64,000 nucleotides of DNA, taken from assembly GCA_009918675.1 (NCBI GenBank), contig RGDM01000009.1, positions 26,511 to 90,510 of the forward strand, in the 5' to 3' direction. The first letter of the stretch is position 1, and each line of letters begins with the position of its first letter. This document shows, one piece after another, positions 43,495 to 53,460 of the stretch. Made by a program: the position numbers and the translations under genes. The notes under the pieces are model-generated. The model was not told where the DNA came from, did not search any database, and saw only the letters and a list, made by a program, of their open reading frames with translations. This stretch comes from a bacterium (lineage in GTDB: Bacteria; Bdellovibrionota_B; Oligoflexia; Silvanigrellales; Silvanigrellaceae).

Positions 43495-44601
43495 TTATTT
43501 TCTAGAATCGAGCCATTCTTTTCGTCTCGCCAATGCCACGGTTCGAGGCGCAAGCGCGAGTTCGTTTTTCCTCTTACTTGCCAGCTGCCCACAGGCTGCA
43601 CTCACATCTTGCCCCCTTGAATAGCGCACCGGTGCAGGAATCGAGCGTTCGCCGAGATATTTTTGAAAATCTCGCATTCTTTCCGGATCGGTTGCAACCA
43701 TCGTTGTTCCGGGATGTGGATTCATCGGAATGAGGTTCACTTTTGCTTTCAGGCCATGCAAAAACTTTACTAGCTTTTTTGCATGCTGAATGGAGTCATT
43801 CACTCCATTAATCATCACATATTCAAAGGTGATTCCGTGCCGAGTTTGCACCGGATAGCGTAAGAGAGTTTCTTTCAACTCTGAAAGCGGATATTTTTTA
43901 TTCACAGGCATCATGCCACTGCGCTGCTCATCATCTGCCGAATGTAACGAAATCGCTAAACTCACAGGGACTCGTTTACCAAGTTCTTCAATGGCTGGCA
44001 CCAGTCCAGAAGTGGAAACGGTCACTCGATGCTTTGATAATGCAAAAAACCTTTCATCAAGCATCACTTCGCACGCGGCAACAACTTCGTCGAAATTGTC
44101 TAACGGCTCTCCCATCCCCATGAAAACAATATTTGTCACTCGCCGTTCGTCATTGCGTTCAATCAATCGTCGGTTGGCTAAAATGATTTGCGCGAGAATT
44201 TCCCCGCGCGTCAGGTTACGCGAAAGCCCCATTTTGCCTGTCTGGCAAAACGTACAGGCCATTCGGCAGCCCACCTGACTGCTCACGCACAAGGTCACTC
44301 TATTTTCCGACGGCATCAGCACACATTCGGTGAAAAGATTGTCGTGAGTCTTGAGAAGAATTTTTTCAGACTGATCGTCCGACTGAAGAACAGTATCGAC
44401 CGCTGGCAACGACCAATCGAAGGACTCGGCTAGACGCGCACGCAGCGATTGCGAGACGTTGGAAAACGCCATTGGGTCCATGCAGTTCTTGCGGGTCATC
44501 CACTCGATGATTTGGCTGCCCAAAAACGCTTTTGCGCCTTCGGAGACACACCACTCTTTCCAGGCAGTTTCGGACATGTTGAGCGCATGAATTCGAGTCA
44601 T
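43495..44601 (-). CDS. rlmN: 23S rRNA/tRNA adenine-C2 methyltransferase RlmN
   Basis: Radical-SAM enzyme that methylates A2503 of 23S rRNA and A37 of some tRNAs. The cluster motif is C112-x3-C116-x2-C119 (GCRMACTFCQTGKMG). The two mechanism cysteines are matched in SAACGQL near the C terminus and in the CVSSQVGC region. NIVFMGMGEPLDN, TVSTSG and VNLIPMNPHPG are family landmarks. 368 residues is normal. The ATG overlaps the stop of the upstream hydrolase gene (ATGA). Confidence 0.96.
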   Translation of the reverse strand: MTRIHALNMSETAWKEWCVSEGAKAFLGSQIIEWMTRKNCMDPMAFSNVSQSLRARLAESFDWSLPAVDTVLQSDDQSEKILLKTHDNLFTECVLMPSENRVTLCVSSQVGCRMACTFCQTGKMGLSRNLTRGEILAQIILANRRLIERNDERRVTNIVFMGMGEPLDNFDEVVAACEVMLDERFFALSKHRVTVSTSGLVPAIEELGKRVPVSLAISLHSADDEQRSGMMPVNKKYPLSELKETLLRYPVQTRHGITFEYVMINGVNDSIQHAKKLVKFLHGLKAKVNLIPMNPHPGTTMVATDPERMRDFQKYLGERSIPAPVRYSRGQDVSAACGQLASKRKNELALAPRTVALARRKEWLDSRK

Positions 44602-45545
44602 CTGTGGGAACCCCCAGCTTCATCATGCAGAGACTCGAGGAAAGAACGCACATGTGCAACAAAATTTTCAGGATCTTCAATCAAAAGTAGGTGCCCCATC
44701 TCTGGAAAAACCACCTTTTTTGCCCCTGAAATCAATCGACACAGAGCATCACTGTTGCCTGGCGGTATCACCTCATCGTCGCTGCCTGTCAGGACCAATG
44801 TTGGGCAGCGAATTTTTCCAAGCAAAGGAGTCCCGTCAAACCCAACCGTTGCGTCATACTGCGCCTTTGCACGTCCTTGGTTGATGGGCAGCGTATGTGA
44901 TTTGAGCATATTTTTGACCATCATATCGATAAGTAGAGGAGATGACTTGCGAAATTTCGGACCAAAATAACGCACCATTCTCCGATGCATCGCTTCGGCG
45001 TCCAATGGCCATGCCTCGAAAGGCTTCTGTCGCGCCTGTTCCGGGTCAACCCCCTGCGGCCAAACACGCGCTTCTCCACCTGGGGTCGTGCTCACAAGAG
45101 TTAAAGCGGCCATGCGCGGATCACCAGCAGCCCAATCCTGACAGATCATCCCGCCCATACTGATGCCAAGCGCATGATAGGTGTCGAGTCCCAATTGGCG
45201 TGCAGAAGACTGAGCAAGGAAACAGGCATCGAGAGCCATCACTCGAACTGTCAGATTTGCAGTTCCACCTTCACTGTCGCCCGCACCACGATTGTCCAAT
45301 GCCAATGTCGCAAGGTTTGGCATTTGGCTGTGAAGACGTTTTCGAAAAGCACGAAAATCAGTCCGTGGGCGAGCAAAACCATTGACGAGAATAAGAAGTT
45401 GGCCTGCGCTTTGACCTGCCTGCGGCAGTTCGAAATCATAAGCCAATCGAGCACCATCACGCTCAAGGTAACAAACTCCGGCCCCCGACGTTAACTCAAT
45501 TCTTGGCAGTTGCTCGACGGGAAAGTTAAATTCCGATTGCGACAT
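44598..45545 (-). CDS. Alpha/beta-hydrolase
   Basis: Cytoplasmic serine hydrolase of 315 residues. LILVNGFARP supplies the oxyanion loop and LALDNRGAGDSEG a second strand. The nucleophile is in LGISMGGMI, the acid in TGSDDEVIPP and the catalytic His in PEMGHLLL. The layout resembles 3-oxoadipate enol-lactonase-like hydrolases; the substrate is not evident. ATG after GAGGAG. It is first in a two-gene unit with rlmN. Confidence 0.87.
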   Translation of the reverse strand: MSQSEFNFPVEQLPRIELTSGAGVCYLERDGARLAYDFELPQAGQSAGQLLILVNGFARPRTDFRAFRKRLHSQMPNLATLALDNRGAGDSEGGTANLTVRVMALDACFLAQSSARQLGLDTYHALGISMGGMICQDWAAGDPRMAALTLVSTTPGGEARVWPQGVDPEQARQKPFEAWPLDAEAMHRRMVRYFGPKFRKSSPLLIDMMVKNMLKSHTLPINQGRAKAQYDATVGFDGTPLLGKIRCPTLVLTGSDDEVIPPGNSDALCRLISGAKKVVFPEMGHLLLIEDPENFVAHVRSFLESLHDEAGGSHR

Positions 45546-45635
45546 GACAAATCACTCCTCGAAGAACCTGGCATGCCAATACATCAACACCCATTGCTGT
45601 GTAAAACTATCTGATTTCATGATTGAATTGGAAGC

Positions 45636-46358
45636 ATGGAAGATTCACTTGTCAGTTCTGAATCAATAAAGTTTCCTCACGCACCTCCGCGGGAGATCGC
45701 TCCTGCGCTCTGGGTGGTGGATGGAACATGGAGCAACGCGCTTGCTCGACGCATGACCGTTGTTCGCCTTCGCAACAATGAAGTTTGGATCCACAATCCA
45801 ATGCAACTCGCCGCCCCTGAGTTAGCTTGGCTGGCGTCGCTCGGATTTGTCCGTGGGATTGTTGCTCCAAACAAATGGCACGTCAGCGATCTCAGATGGA
45901 TGGCGGAAAAATTCCCGCAAGCACAATTGATGTGCCCGTTGTCATTTCTCGAAAAAAATGTGCAGCTAAAAGATCGAATTCTCTGCACCACAGATGTTCC
46001 CTACGTCACGAATGATCACGAACTTGAATTTTTCCCAGTGACTGGAGTCCGGTTTGAAGAAACTGTTCTTTTTCACCCGCTCACGAGAACTCTCATCGTT
46101 TGCGATTTGATGATGAACATGCGCCTCGAAGGATCATGGCTGCAAAGAACATTCTTTAAATGCAATAATATGGGCGAATGTTGCGCTCCGACCCGTGTGT
46201 TAAAATGGGTCATGACGAGCAACCGTGATGAACTGCTTGCCTTCGTAGAGCAGATGGCAGAGCTCAATCCACGCCGCATCGTCGTCAATCATGGAGAAAT
46301 TTTTGAGGGCGAAGGCGGCAATCAAATCCGCACCTCGTTTTCCTCACTCTTCTGGTAA
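45636..46358 (+). CDS. DUF4336 family protein (metallo-beta-lactamase-like fold)
   Basis: A 240-residue cytoplasmic protein. The family pattern is visible: GIVAPNKWHVSDLRWMAEKFP (a degraded HxHxD-like region), FFPVTGVRFEETVLFHP, and RTLIVCDLMMNM. DUF4336 proteins are thought to be relatives of metallo-beta-lactamases; no activity is known. The start is the only convenient ATG and its ribosome site is weak. A bidirectional terminator follows at 46391. Confidence 0.72.
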   Translation: MEDSLVSSESIKFPHAPPREIAPALWVVDGTWSNALARRMTVVRLRNNEVWIHNPMQLAAPELAWLASLGFVRGIVAPNKWHVSDLRWMAEKFPQAQLMCPLSFLEKNVQLKDRILCTTDVPYVTNDHELEFFPVTGVRFEETVLFHPLTRTLIVCDLMMNMRLEGSWLQRTFFKCNNMGECCAPTRVLKWVMTSNRDELLAFVEQMAELNPRRIVVNHGEIFEGEGGNQIRTSFSSLFW

Positions 46359-46390
46359 ACCCGCGCGTATATTCTACAAGTATCGGACAA

Positions 46391-46420
46391 AAAGCACACC
46401 TTCTTGATGTGCTTTTTTTT
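46391..46420. terminator. Bidirectional rho-independent terminator
   Basis: Stem AAAGCACA (46391-46398) pairs with TGTGCTTT (46408-46415), followed by a T run on the plus strand and preceded by A residues that serve the minus strand. It lies between the convergent DUF4336 and protease genes. Confidence 0.8.
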
Positions 46421-46438
46421 ACTCGGTGACAATCGCAA

Positions 46439-48274
46439 TCACTTGCAGCTGACGTCTTTAACTGCCAGACCATGACGCGCAAAAGCGTTGTTAATGAGGC
46501 AGAAGTTCGCCCCGCGAACATCTTCGACGGATGGTTCCGAATCAAGAGCCAAGATCGCTTCATATGCATCTGTGTACTGCGCAGCGGTATAGAGCATTTT
46601 CAAAAACCATTGACGAGCGGTCGCACGACCCACTTCTTTACCATACTTAGCAACCAAATCTTGCGTCAGATGGAAGTATGTTGAGCCAAAGATTAAGCCT
46701 TCGCGATGCACTTCCCGCTCATTGTCTTTAGGCGGATACATGTAGTTGGAGTCGAGGTTGCGCACCGGACGACCATCAGCAAAGAACCCTGGTCCAACTT
46801 CAGCTGAGCCGGTAATGAGCTGGGCAACGGTGTCACCAATTCCCTCAGAGAAGGCTCGGTCACGAATCCCGCCAGTGTTGTCGTGCAAGCCATGTCCCCA
46901 TTCGTGGTAAACCACGTCGGCAATTTCACCTGTGTTGGAGCAAGAGACAGATTTACCACTCTGTAGGTTTTTGCTGCCCGACTGGAAGAAGTTCAGCGTG
47001 CGGCCATTCCAGTATGCGTTACAGACGTCGTTGATATTTACGTTTGCAACCACTTGCGTTGAAAACCACTTCGGATTCACAACCGGACGCGCCCATGCTT
47101 GCGCGACGTTCAAGTGATAATACGTGGTGTTTTCCGCAAGTGTGGAGTTGCTGCGGCCATCAAACAAAACGTCGCCATTGATAGGTGCAGACGCAGGGGT
47201 TCCGCCGTTGTTGTCGACACGGAAACGTGTCGAAGCCAAGGTCACCCGTGCTTTCTGCCGGTCAGGAACCTGAATAACACCCGAAGAATTCGCATCGAAT
47301 GTCGTTGACCGTCCGAACCATCCGCCCGTGCGCGCCTGAGCTTGCACGTAAGGCATCCCCACTGTTGCCTGCGCACCGCGCACCGCGCGTTGATTCACGA
47401 TACCGTTGATATGCGCTTCAAAGAAAATGGTGTTTGCGTTCCACGAGAGGATTTCGTTCCGCTCAGCATGCGCAACAACAGTGAAAGTTTCCCCGGTCGC
47501 TGACTTCGCCTCTAAACGAAGTGAAGGTTCAAAAATGTAACGACCGCCTTCGGAACGAGCAACGAAGCGCTTACTGACGGTAGAAGCTTCAACACTTGCC
47601 GACGGCCCAAGGACCGCTCGTGCAGCCTCTTGTGCGCGCTCATTCGAAAGCGCAAAAGACGAGAGTCCTGCCTGCGATGCCGCAAAGGTCTTGGTCACGA
47701 TGTTCGTCAGTTGACCATCGGTAAAGCGCAATGTGAGTTCAGCACCTTCAATGATTGTATCGGCAGCCGTGACGAAAAAACTCGCGAAGACATGTTGTCC
47801 GTCGACGTAAAAACGCTTGCTGTCCCAGTTCAGCCGCAGTCCAGCGAGAGAGAGCTCGTTTTGATGACGAACAGCAAACGAACGAATTGACTTCTCGACG
47901 TGTTGAGCAAAGGCAGTGCGATTTGCCGAACTCTTTTGCGCTGCTTTAACCCAGCGTTCAAAGGCAACTTGACCACCGAAGGAGTTGACAAGATTCATCG
48001 GCAAGCGACCAAACCGAGCTTTGGGGCTTTGATTCACGGGGTCGACAGTTTCAATGGTCCCAAGCGCACCAAATGATTCGCGCGAGGATGCAGCCGAAGG
48101 CACACGTCCGAGGGTTTGCCCTGGAGCAGGAATTTGCCACGTTGAAAAAGACTCTTGAGTTTGCTGTTTTTTAACAGCTTTTTCTTCCGAAGGATGTGAA
48201 ACAACCGCAAAAGCCGCAGGTGTCACAAGGGTGACCAAAACGGAAGCCATGGTCTGTAAACGAGTTCCCTTCAT
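46439..48274 (-). CDS. Exported zinc metalloprotease (M36/M4-like)
   Basis: H457-E-W-G-H461 followed by EGIGD (third ligand Glu) marks a fungalysin/thermolysin-type gluzincin. A signal peptide (residues ~1-22, ending AAFAVV) precedes a long propeptide with FTP/PepSY character (TIIEGAELTLRFTDGQLTNI). The catalytic half then begins near AWARPVVNPKW. The C terminus ends shortly after SVEDVRGANFCLINNAF with two cysteines that may pair. ATG at 48274 follows GAGGGGG. It parallels the protease at 12.7-15.0 kb but has neither a lipobox nor the C-terminal anchor. Confidence 0.88.
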   Translation of the reverse strand: MKGTRLQTMASVLVTLVTPAAFAVVSHPSEEKAVKKQQTQESFSTWQIPAPGQTLGRVPSAASSRESFGALGTIETVDPVNQSPKARFGRLPMNLVNSFGGQVAFERWVKAAQKSSANRTAFAQHVEKSIRSFAVRHQNELSLAGLRLNWDSKRFYVDGQHVFASFFVTAADTIIEGAELTLRFTDGQLTNIVTKTFAASQAGLSSFALSNERAQEAARAVLGPSASVEASTVSKRFVARSEGGRYIFEPSLRLEAKSATGETFTVVAHAERNEILSWNANTIFFEAHINGIVNQRAVRGAQATVGMPYVQAQARTGGWFGRSTTFDANSSGVIQVPDRQKARVTLASTRFRVDNNGGTPASAPINGDVLFDGRSNSTLAENTTYYHLNVAQAWARPVVNPKWFSTQVVANVNINDVCNAYWNGRTLNFFQSGSKNLQSGKSVSCSNTGEIADVVYHEWGHGLHDNTGGIRDRAFSEGIGDTVAQLITGSAEVGPGFFADGRPVRNLDSNYMYPPKDNEREVHREGLIFGSTYFHLTQDLVAKYGKEVGRATARQWFLKMLYTAAQYTDAYEAILALDSEPSVEDVRGANFCLINNAFARHGLAVKDVSCK

Positions 48275-48350
48275 GGAACGTCCCCCTCTCAAGAGTTTTG
48301 AAATGATGCCAAAAGGCGCATTTCATATAAAAAAGTAAGGTCTGGCCGGG

Positions 48351-48379
48351 ACATTAACCGCTCGGCCAACTTTCGTCAA
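48351..48379 (-). promoter_or_regulatory. Sigma70 promoter of the metalloprotease gene
   Basis: Minus strand: -35 TTGACG (48374-48379), 17-base spacer, -10 TAATGT (48351-48356), giving a leader of about 70 bases. The rest of the 247-base gap up to the prs stop holds no gene; it contains a run of ten C residues at 48498-48507. Confidence 0.55.
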
Positions 48380-48520
48380 GAATCTGACATCTGGAAAAGA
48401 TTTGGAGGAAACCGCGGTTGGCATAACGTCATATCGGCAGGCGAGCCACTCAGGCCGCGGCTGAAGCGCCCGAGTCGAAATCAAGGGGAAACACAGGCCC
48501 CCCCCCCGGCGAGACAATCT

Positions 48521-49465
48521 TCAAATAAACAAGCTGCTCACGGAATCACTGTTGTGGATGCGACGAATAGCCTTACCAAGCAACTCAGCAACACTCAAAA
48601 TCTGGATCTTGCTGCACTGGGCCGCTTCCGGACGAAGCGGGATAGAATCTGTGATTAGAAGGGTGTCGATTGCGCTTGTATCAATGCGCTCAATGGCTGG
48701 TCCAGTTAAAATCCCGTGTGTGATGGCCGCAATGACGCGGTTCGCACCACGTTCCTTGAGGGTATTTGCAGCCTGGCTCAGTGTGCCCGCAGTGTCGCAG
48801 ATGTCGTCAACAAGAATAGCGGTTTTGTCTTTAACGTCGCCAATGAGATGCATGACCTGAGAAACACCAGGACGGTCGCGGCGCTTGTCGACAATCGCCA
48901 ATCCGCAGTTGAGGAGCTTCGCCAACGCGCGCGCTCGTTCGACACCACCTGCGTCAGGCGAAACAACAATTGGATTTGCAACTTCCATTCGCGCAAGGTG
49001 CTCAAAAAAGACTGGTTTACTAAAGAGATGATCAACTGGCACATTGAAAAATCCTTGAATAGCACTGGTGTGCAATTCAAGTGTCAGGATCCGATTCACG
49101 CCAGCGCTTTCGAGCAAGTCTGCAACCAATTTCGCAGTAATTGGCGTGCGAGGCGCACTCTTCCGTTCCTGCCGGCCATACCCATAATAAGGAATCACGG
49201 CCGTGATGCGCTGAGCACTGGCGCGCCGCAGTGCATCCACCAAAATCAGCAATTCCATAATGTGTTCGTTTGCTGGCCCGCAGGTGGGTTGAATGACAAA
49301 GACATCGCGTCCCCGCACGTTGGATTCAATCTCCACACGGGTTTCACCGTCTGCGAAACGCCCGATAAGCGCAGAACCAAGAGGCGCATCGAGCCATTCG
49401 CAAATCCGTTTTGCGAGTTGAGGGTTTGCATTTCCACTAAAGACGAGCAGTTCCGATTCCATCAT
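48521..49465 (-). CDS. prs: Ribose-phosphate pyrophosphokinase (PRPP synthetase)
   Basis: Makes PRPP from ribose 5-phosphate and ATP. The flexible loop YYGYGRQERK, the metal site LELHTSAIQGFF, SPDAGGVERA, the KRRDRPG variant of the regulatory flag region and the PRPP loop ILVDDICDTAGTL are all present. Length 314 is standard. Two ATGs open the frame; the second, at 49462, has the better distance from GGGGAG. It supplies PRPP to hpt and other salvage enzymes. Confidence 0.96.
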   Translation of the reverse strand: MMESELLVFSGNANPQLAKRICEWLDAPLGSALIGRFADGETRVEIESNVRGRDVFVIQPTCGPANEHIMELLILVDALRRASAQRITAVIPYYGYGRQERKSAPRTPITAKLVADLLESAGVNRILTLELHTSAIQGFFNVPVDHLFSKPVFFEHLARMEVANPIVVSPDAGGVERARALAKLLNCGLAIVDKRRDRPGVSQVMHLIGDVKDKTAILVDDICDTAGTLSQAANTLKERGANRVIAAITHGILTGPAIERIDTSAIDTLLITDSIPLRPEAAQCSKIQILSVAELLGKAIRRIHNSDSVSSLFI

Positions 49466-49547
49466 CTCACTCCCCTCTCACAGGTCTCAGCACAATCAAG
49501 CGCGCGTTCTCAGTTGAACGAACCTATAGGGCGAAAAAAGCGGAGTT

Positions 49548-50804
49548 TCAATGGCGTTGGAAAATTTCACTCAAAGCGAAAATCAGTGCTGCAATTTCCT
49601 CTTCGCTGGTCTTTCTGCCAAGTGAAATTCGCACACCATTGCGTGCCTGCGAGTGCGTGCGACCTTGCGCCAACAGGACATGTGAAGGACGGTTGGCGGC
49701 ACTGCTGCATGCTGAACCACTGCTTGCATAAAAACCACGCAGGTCAAGCTCCACAAGGAGATCTTCACCACGCAAAACTGCATGCTCAACGCAAAGGTTG
49801 ACCGTGTTTGGCAAACAAGTCTCTCGGCCTGAGTTCAGGAGAAGACCTGGTAAGCTCATGAGCTTATCTAAAAGTTTTCGCCTGCGTTCATCGACGGCCT
49901 GCATTTCCCGCCACCATTCATCACCAGAAATCTCATGAGCAATTTTGCCAATGCTCAACACTCCGGCAAGATTTTCAGTTCCAGCGCGCCGTGATCGCTC
50001 CTGCGCACCGCCACGAATCAGCGGCTCGAATTTTCGGCCGCGACGAAGAACAAGTGCACCTACGCCTGCAAGCCCACCAAGCTTGTGCGCACAAAGGCTG
50101 AATGAATCATAACCAATGCTGCACCACTCCTGCTTCAACAATTTTCCATAGGCTTGCACTGCATCAACATGGAAGTGGATGTTTTGCAGATCGGTTTGAC
50201 CGATTGCGCCGTTCAGTTCATTTGCCCAAGCTGGCCATTGCGGCGCAGACGAGGTCCGCCACTCTTGCCCTGGCTTAGGCTTGACCCAACGCGCTTGATT
50301 GAGCCACTGAGCAAACTCAAAGGTCGGTTGAATTGCACCGGTTTCATTGTTTGCGACCATCATCGACACAAGAGCGGTGTTGGTTCGCAACGATTTAACA
50401 ACGTCAGCGCAGCTCACACGGCCGGTTTCGTCTACGGGCAGCACAGTGAGTTGAAGGCCAGAGGTTTCTTCCAGGTAGCGCAGAGGTTCCAACACACTTG
50501 GGTGCTCTATCGAAGTTGTCACTGCGTGAACTTCATTTAATGGACGAGCCAATGCACGTAGCACTCCTGCGGTGGCCAAATTATTCGCTTCGGAGCCACC
50601 GGAAACAAAAACCACCTCTCCAGGCTCTGCATCGACACTTGCAGCCACTAACTTTCGCGACTCAGTCAGCGCGACGCTTGCTGAACGCCCTGCAGAATGC
50701 GGACTCGATGGATTTCCAGCCGCGGATTGTAAACGAGAGAACACCTGAGCAAGATGCTCTGCGGATGCTGGGCTTGTTGCATTATGATCGAGATATACGC
50801 CCAC
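49548..50804 (-). CDS. Cysteine desulfurase (NifS/IscS family)
   Basis: PLP enzyme that takes sulfur from cysteine for Fe-S clusters or tRNA thiolation. YLDHNATSPAS, VSGGSEANNLA, HVDAVQAYG, the PLP lysine in LCAHKLGG, RRAGTENLAG and the catalytic cysteine in SSGSACSS are all visible. GTG at 50804 follows CGGAG and gives 418 residues. The frame extends 57 bases further into lon, but that start would be improbable. It overlaps the end of lon by 23 bases. No IscU or Fe-S scaffold gene is next to it. Confidence 0.92.
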   Translation of the reverse strand: MGVYLDHNATSPASAEHLAQVFSRLQSAAGNPSSPHSAGRSASVALTESRKLVAASVDAEPGEVVFVSGGSEANNLATAGVLRALARPLNEVHAVTTSIEHPSVLEPLRYLEETSGLQLTVLPVDETGRVSCADVVKSLRTNTALVSMMVANNETGAIQPTFEFAQWLNQARWVKPKPGQEWRTSSAPQWPAWANELNGAIGQTDLQNIHFHVDAVQAYGKLLKQEWCSIGYDSFSLCAHKLGGLAGVGALVLRRGRKFEPLIRGGAQERSRRAGTENLAGVLSIGKIAHEISGDEWWREMQAVDERRRKLLDKLMSLPGLLLNSGRETCLPNTVNLCVEHAVLRGEDLLVELDLRGFYASSGSACSSAANRPSHVLLAQGRTHSQARNGVRISLGRKTSEEEIAALIFALSEIFQRH

Positions 50805-53337
50805 TCTTTCGCACTCCGGTCGATGTTTTTTTGCCAAAGGCAGCTTCAAGAACTTCTTCAACTCGTTTGACGCCCTGAATCACCAAACTCTTCCGAACTG
50901 TGATGGGCAATTCATCCAAATCGCGTAAATTATCATGTGGCACAATTACTTTCTTCACACCGTAGCGATGCGCCGCAAGAAGCTTTTCCTTGATGCCTCC
51001 GACGGCAAGTACATCTCCGCCAAGGGATATTTCACCGGTCATGGCCAAATCTGAAGGCAACGCGCGGCCAGAAAAAAGCCCAACCAACGCCGCGAACACA
51101 GCAACACCAGCGCTCGGGCCATCCTTTTTGACTGCTCCGGCAGGAAAATGAATGTGAATGTCGCTGCGCTGAACACTTTGCAGCTCAACCCCACAAAGAG
51201 CCGCCTTCGACTTTACCAATGCCAGCGCGGTATGCACACTCTCTTTCATCACATCACCCAATTGTCCGGTGACTGTGAGGTGACCTTTGCCACTGTCTAT
51301 CCGCACGGATTCAATGTGCAATACATCACCTCCCACGGGCGTGTATGCCAGACCAGTAGAAACACCGAGTGGTAAGCTCTTGCGCTTCAGTGTTTCGATA
51401 AATCGAACCGGGCCAAGAATTTTATCGACATCTTTTCTTGTCAGAGCCCGTTTTTTTGAAGGCCTGCGGGAAATTTTTCGCGATTGTGAATTTAAATTCT
51501 CTGAAGAAACAGCGGCAGCTCCCGTCGTTTCCACGTATTCGTGCACCAAACCGCGCGCCAGTGCAGCAAGCTCGCGACGCAGTTGCCGCACTCCCGCCTC
51601 ATGAGTGTAGCCTCGAATCACATCTGCAAGGAGTCCATCGGAAAGGGAGAACTCAAGACGGTTCAACAGGCCATGCTCGTCGCTCACCTGCGGAAGCAGG
51701 TGTTTTTGTGCGATACTGACTTTTTCTTCAAGCGTGTAGCTATCAAGTTGCACAACCTCCATACGGTCGCGGAGCGGACCTTGCAGAGTGGCGAGCGTGT
51801 TTGCGGTTCCGATAAATAAAACACGACTCAAATCCAATGGAACATTGAGATAGTGATCGGTGAATGTATGGTTCTGCTCAGAGTCGAGAACTTCAAGCAA
51901 GGCAGACGACGGATCGCCACGCACATCAGCAGAAATCTTATCCACTTCGTCCAGCAATATAACTGGATCCATGCTTCCGGCCTTCTTCAAAGCATCCGCT
52001 ATTTTGCCTGGCATGGAACCTATATATGTTCTCCGATGCCCGCGAATTTCCGACTCATCGCGCACACCACCCAACGCGATTCTGTGAAATTTTCGGCCGA
52101 GCGCTTTTGCAACCGATTTTCCAAGGCTTGTTTTGCCAACGCCCGGAGGCCCTACCAACAAAAGAATGGGTCCTTTGAGGTGCCCTTTTAGCGCGTAAAC
52201 AGCAAGAAATTCCAAGACTCTCTTTTTTACCTTCTCAAGGCCATGATGCTCAGAATCAAGAAGCTTTCTTGCTGCAGCGAGGTCAATTTTGCTTTGCGTG
52301 TAAACACCCCAAGGAATATCCAACAGCCAGTTCACATAGGAATGGCTCACTGTATATTCCGGGCTCCCCGACTGCATGACTGCCATGCGATCAATTTCAC
52401 GCACGGCCGCCGTTCGCGCCTCAGTGGGCATCGCGCTCTTTTCGACCCGCTCTTTGAGCTCTTGCGGTTCCTGAGCGGCCGAAGAAGTGGTTTTCCCATC
52501 GAGATCACCCAACTCTTTCTGCAGCAATTTGAGTTGTTCTTTGACATAAAAACGCCGCTGTTGCTTGCCAACTTCGCCTTTAATTTCCGACTGAATGCGC
52601 TGCGACATTTCAAGAATTTCAATCTCGCGAGTGAGATACAGTTGCACGCGGCGCAGACGCTCGACGACGTTTTCAGTTTCTAAAAGCGCCTGCTTTTCAG
52701 ACGTATCGATGCTTAAGTAAGGCACAACCAGATCAGCTAAATACTGAGCGTCTGAAACATTCTCGATAAAAATGTTTGCTTCGTTGGGGATATTCGGGCT
52801 GAGGCTCACTGCTCTTTGTATGAGTTGTTTGAGTCCGCGCTGCAGAGCCGAAAGTTCCAATGACTCCTCGGGTGTCACTTCGTTCGGAAATTCAACAACA
52901 GCCATGATAGGGCTCCCCGGAGCCTGACTCAGGCTGGCAACCCGAAAACGACGCAAACCCTGAACAACGGCTCCCGCAGTTCCGTCCGGAAAACGAATGA
53001 CTTTGATGATTTTTGCTTCTGTTCCCATTGAATAAAGGTCTTCAAACCGGATAGGCTCCTGTGCGTTATCGCGCAGAGCCACAATTCCCAACGGAGTTCC
53101 TTTCCGTGCGGCTCTCTCAAGAGCATCGTGCCCCCACTGTGCAGTGGGCGTCACAGGGACCACATTGTGTGGAAATAAAACCGAATTCTTGACCGGGAGA
53201 ATGACGAGTGAATCCACCTCTTTGTTTTTTTCTTCCTGGCCAGGGTCGAGTGCTGCACGTTCGACCGGCACAAGTGCCCCAGGCGGAGCGTCTACCTCAT
53301 CGTGCAGATCCCTGATATCCTTGTTTTGTGTACTCAA
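50782..53337 (-). CDS. lon: ATP-dependent protease La (LonA)
   Basis: An 851-residue LonA. The N-terminal substrate-binding domain starts at about residue 45 (LVILPVKNSVLFP). The AAA+ module has Walker A GPPGVGKTS and Walker B PVILLDEVDKIS. The C-terminal peptidase domain carries the catalytic dyad Ser742 (KKDGPSAG) and Lys783 (GGIKEKLLAAHR). A basic Ser/Lys/Arg stretch (SQSRKISRRPSKKRAL) separates AAA+ and protease parts, slightly unusual. TTG start after AGGTGAGGAGG. A perfect TTGACA -35 lies upstream. Confidence 0.95.
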   Translation of the reverse strand: MSTQNKDIRDLHDEVDAPPGALVPVERAALDPGQEEKNKEVDSLVILPVKNSVLFPHNVVPVTPTAQWGHDALERAARKGTPLGIVALRDNAQEPIRFEDLYSMGTEAKIIKVIRFPDGTAGAVVQGLRRFRVASLSQAPGSPIMAVVEFPNEVTPEESLELSALQRGLKQLIQRAVSLSPNIPNEANIFIENVSDAQYLADLVVPYLSIDTSEKQALLETENVVERLRRVQLYLTREIEILEMSQRIQSEIKGEVGKQQRRFYVKEQLKLLQKELGDLDGKTTSSAAQEPQELKERVEKSAMPTEARTAAVREIDRMAVMQSGSPEYTVSHSYVNWLLDIPWGVYTQSKIDLAAARKLLDSEHHGLEKVKKRVLEFLAVYALKGHLKGPILLLVGPPGVGKTSLGKSVAKALGRKFHRIALGGVRDESEIRGHRRTYIGSMPGKIADALKKAGSMDPVILLDEVDKISADVRGDPSSALLEVLDSEQNHTFTDHYLNVPLDLSRVLFIGTANTLATLQGPLRDRMEVVQLDSYTLEEKVSIAQKHLLPQVSDEHGLLNRLEFSLSDGLLADVIRGYTHEAGVRQLRRELAALARGLVHEYVETTGAAAVSSENLNSQSRKISRRPSKKRALTRKDVDKILGPVRFIETLKRKSLPLGVSTGLAYTPVGGDVLHIESVRIDSGKGHLTVTGQLGDVMKESVHTALALVKSKAALCGVELQSVQRSDIHIHFPAGAVKKDGPSAGVAVFAALVGLFSGRALPSDLAMTGEISLGGDVLAVGGIKEKLLAAHRYGVKKVIVPHDNLRDLDELPITVRKSLVIQGVKRVEEVLEAAFGKKTSTGVRKSGRISRS

Positions 53338-53376
53338 TTGACGCCCTCCTCACCTCTCTCAGGCCAGGTCTTTGGC

Positions 53377-53405
53377 GAATATGGACGCCGCAGGCCCTCT
53401 GTCAA
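53377..53405 (-). promoter_or_regulatory. Candidate sigma70 promoter of lon
   Basis: Minus strand: perfect -35 TTGACA (53400-53405), 17-base spacer, weak -10 ATATTC (53377-53382), about 40 bases before the TTG start. No sigma32 heat-shock pattern is evident. Confidence 0.45.
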
Positions 53406-53460
53406 CCCAATCTCTCTCGAAGCCTGCAACGGCCCTGAGAGAATTGAACCGCGAATGGAC

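Noticed and set aside
50805..50861. Extended N terminus of the cysteine desulfurase from a TTG inside lon
   Set aside because: It would overlap the lon coding end by 80 bases; the GTG at 50804 has a ribosome site and gives the normal family length.
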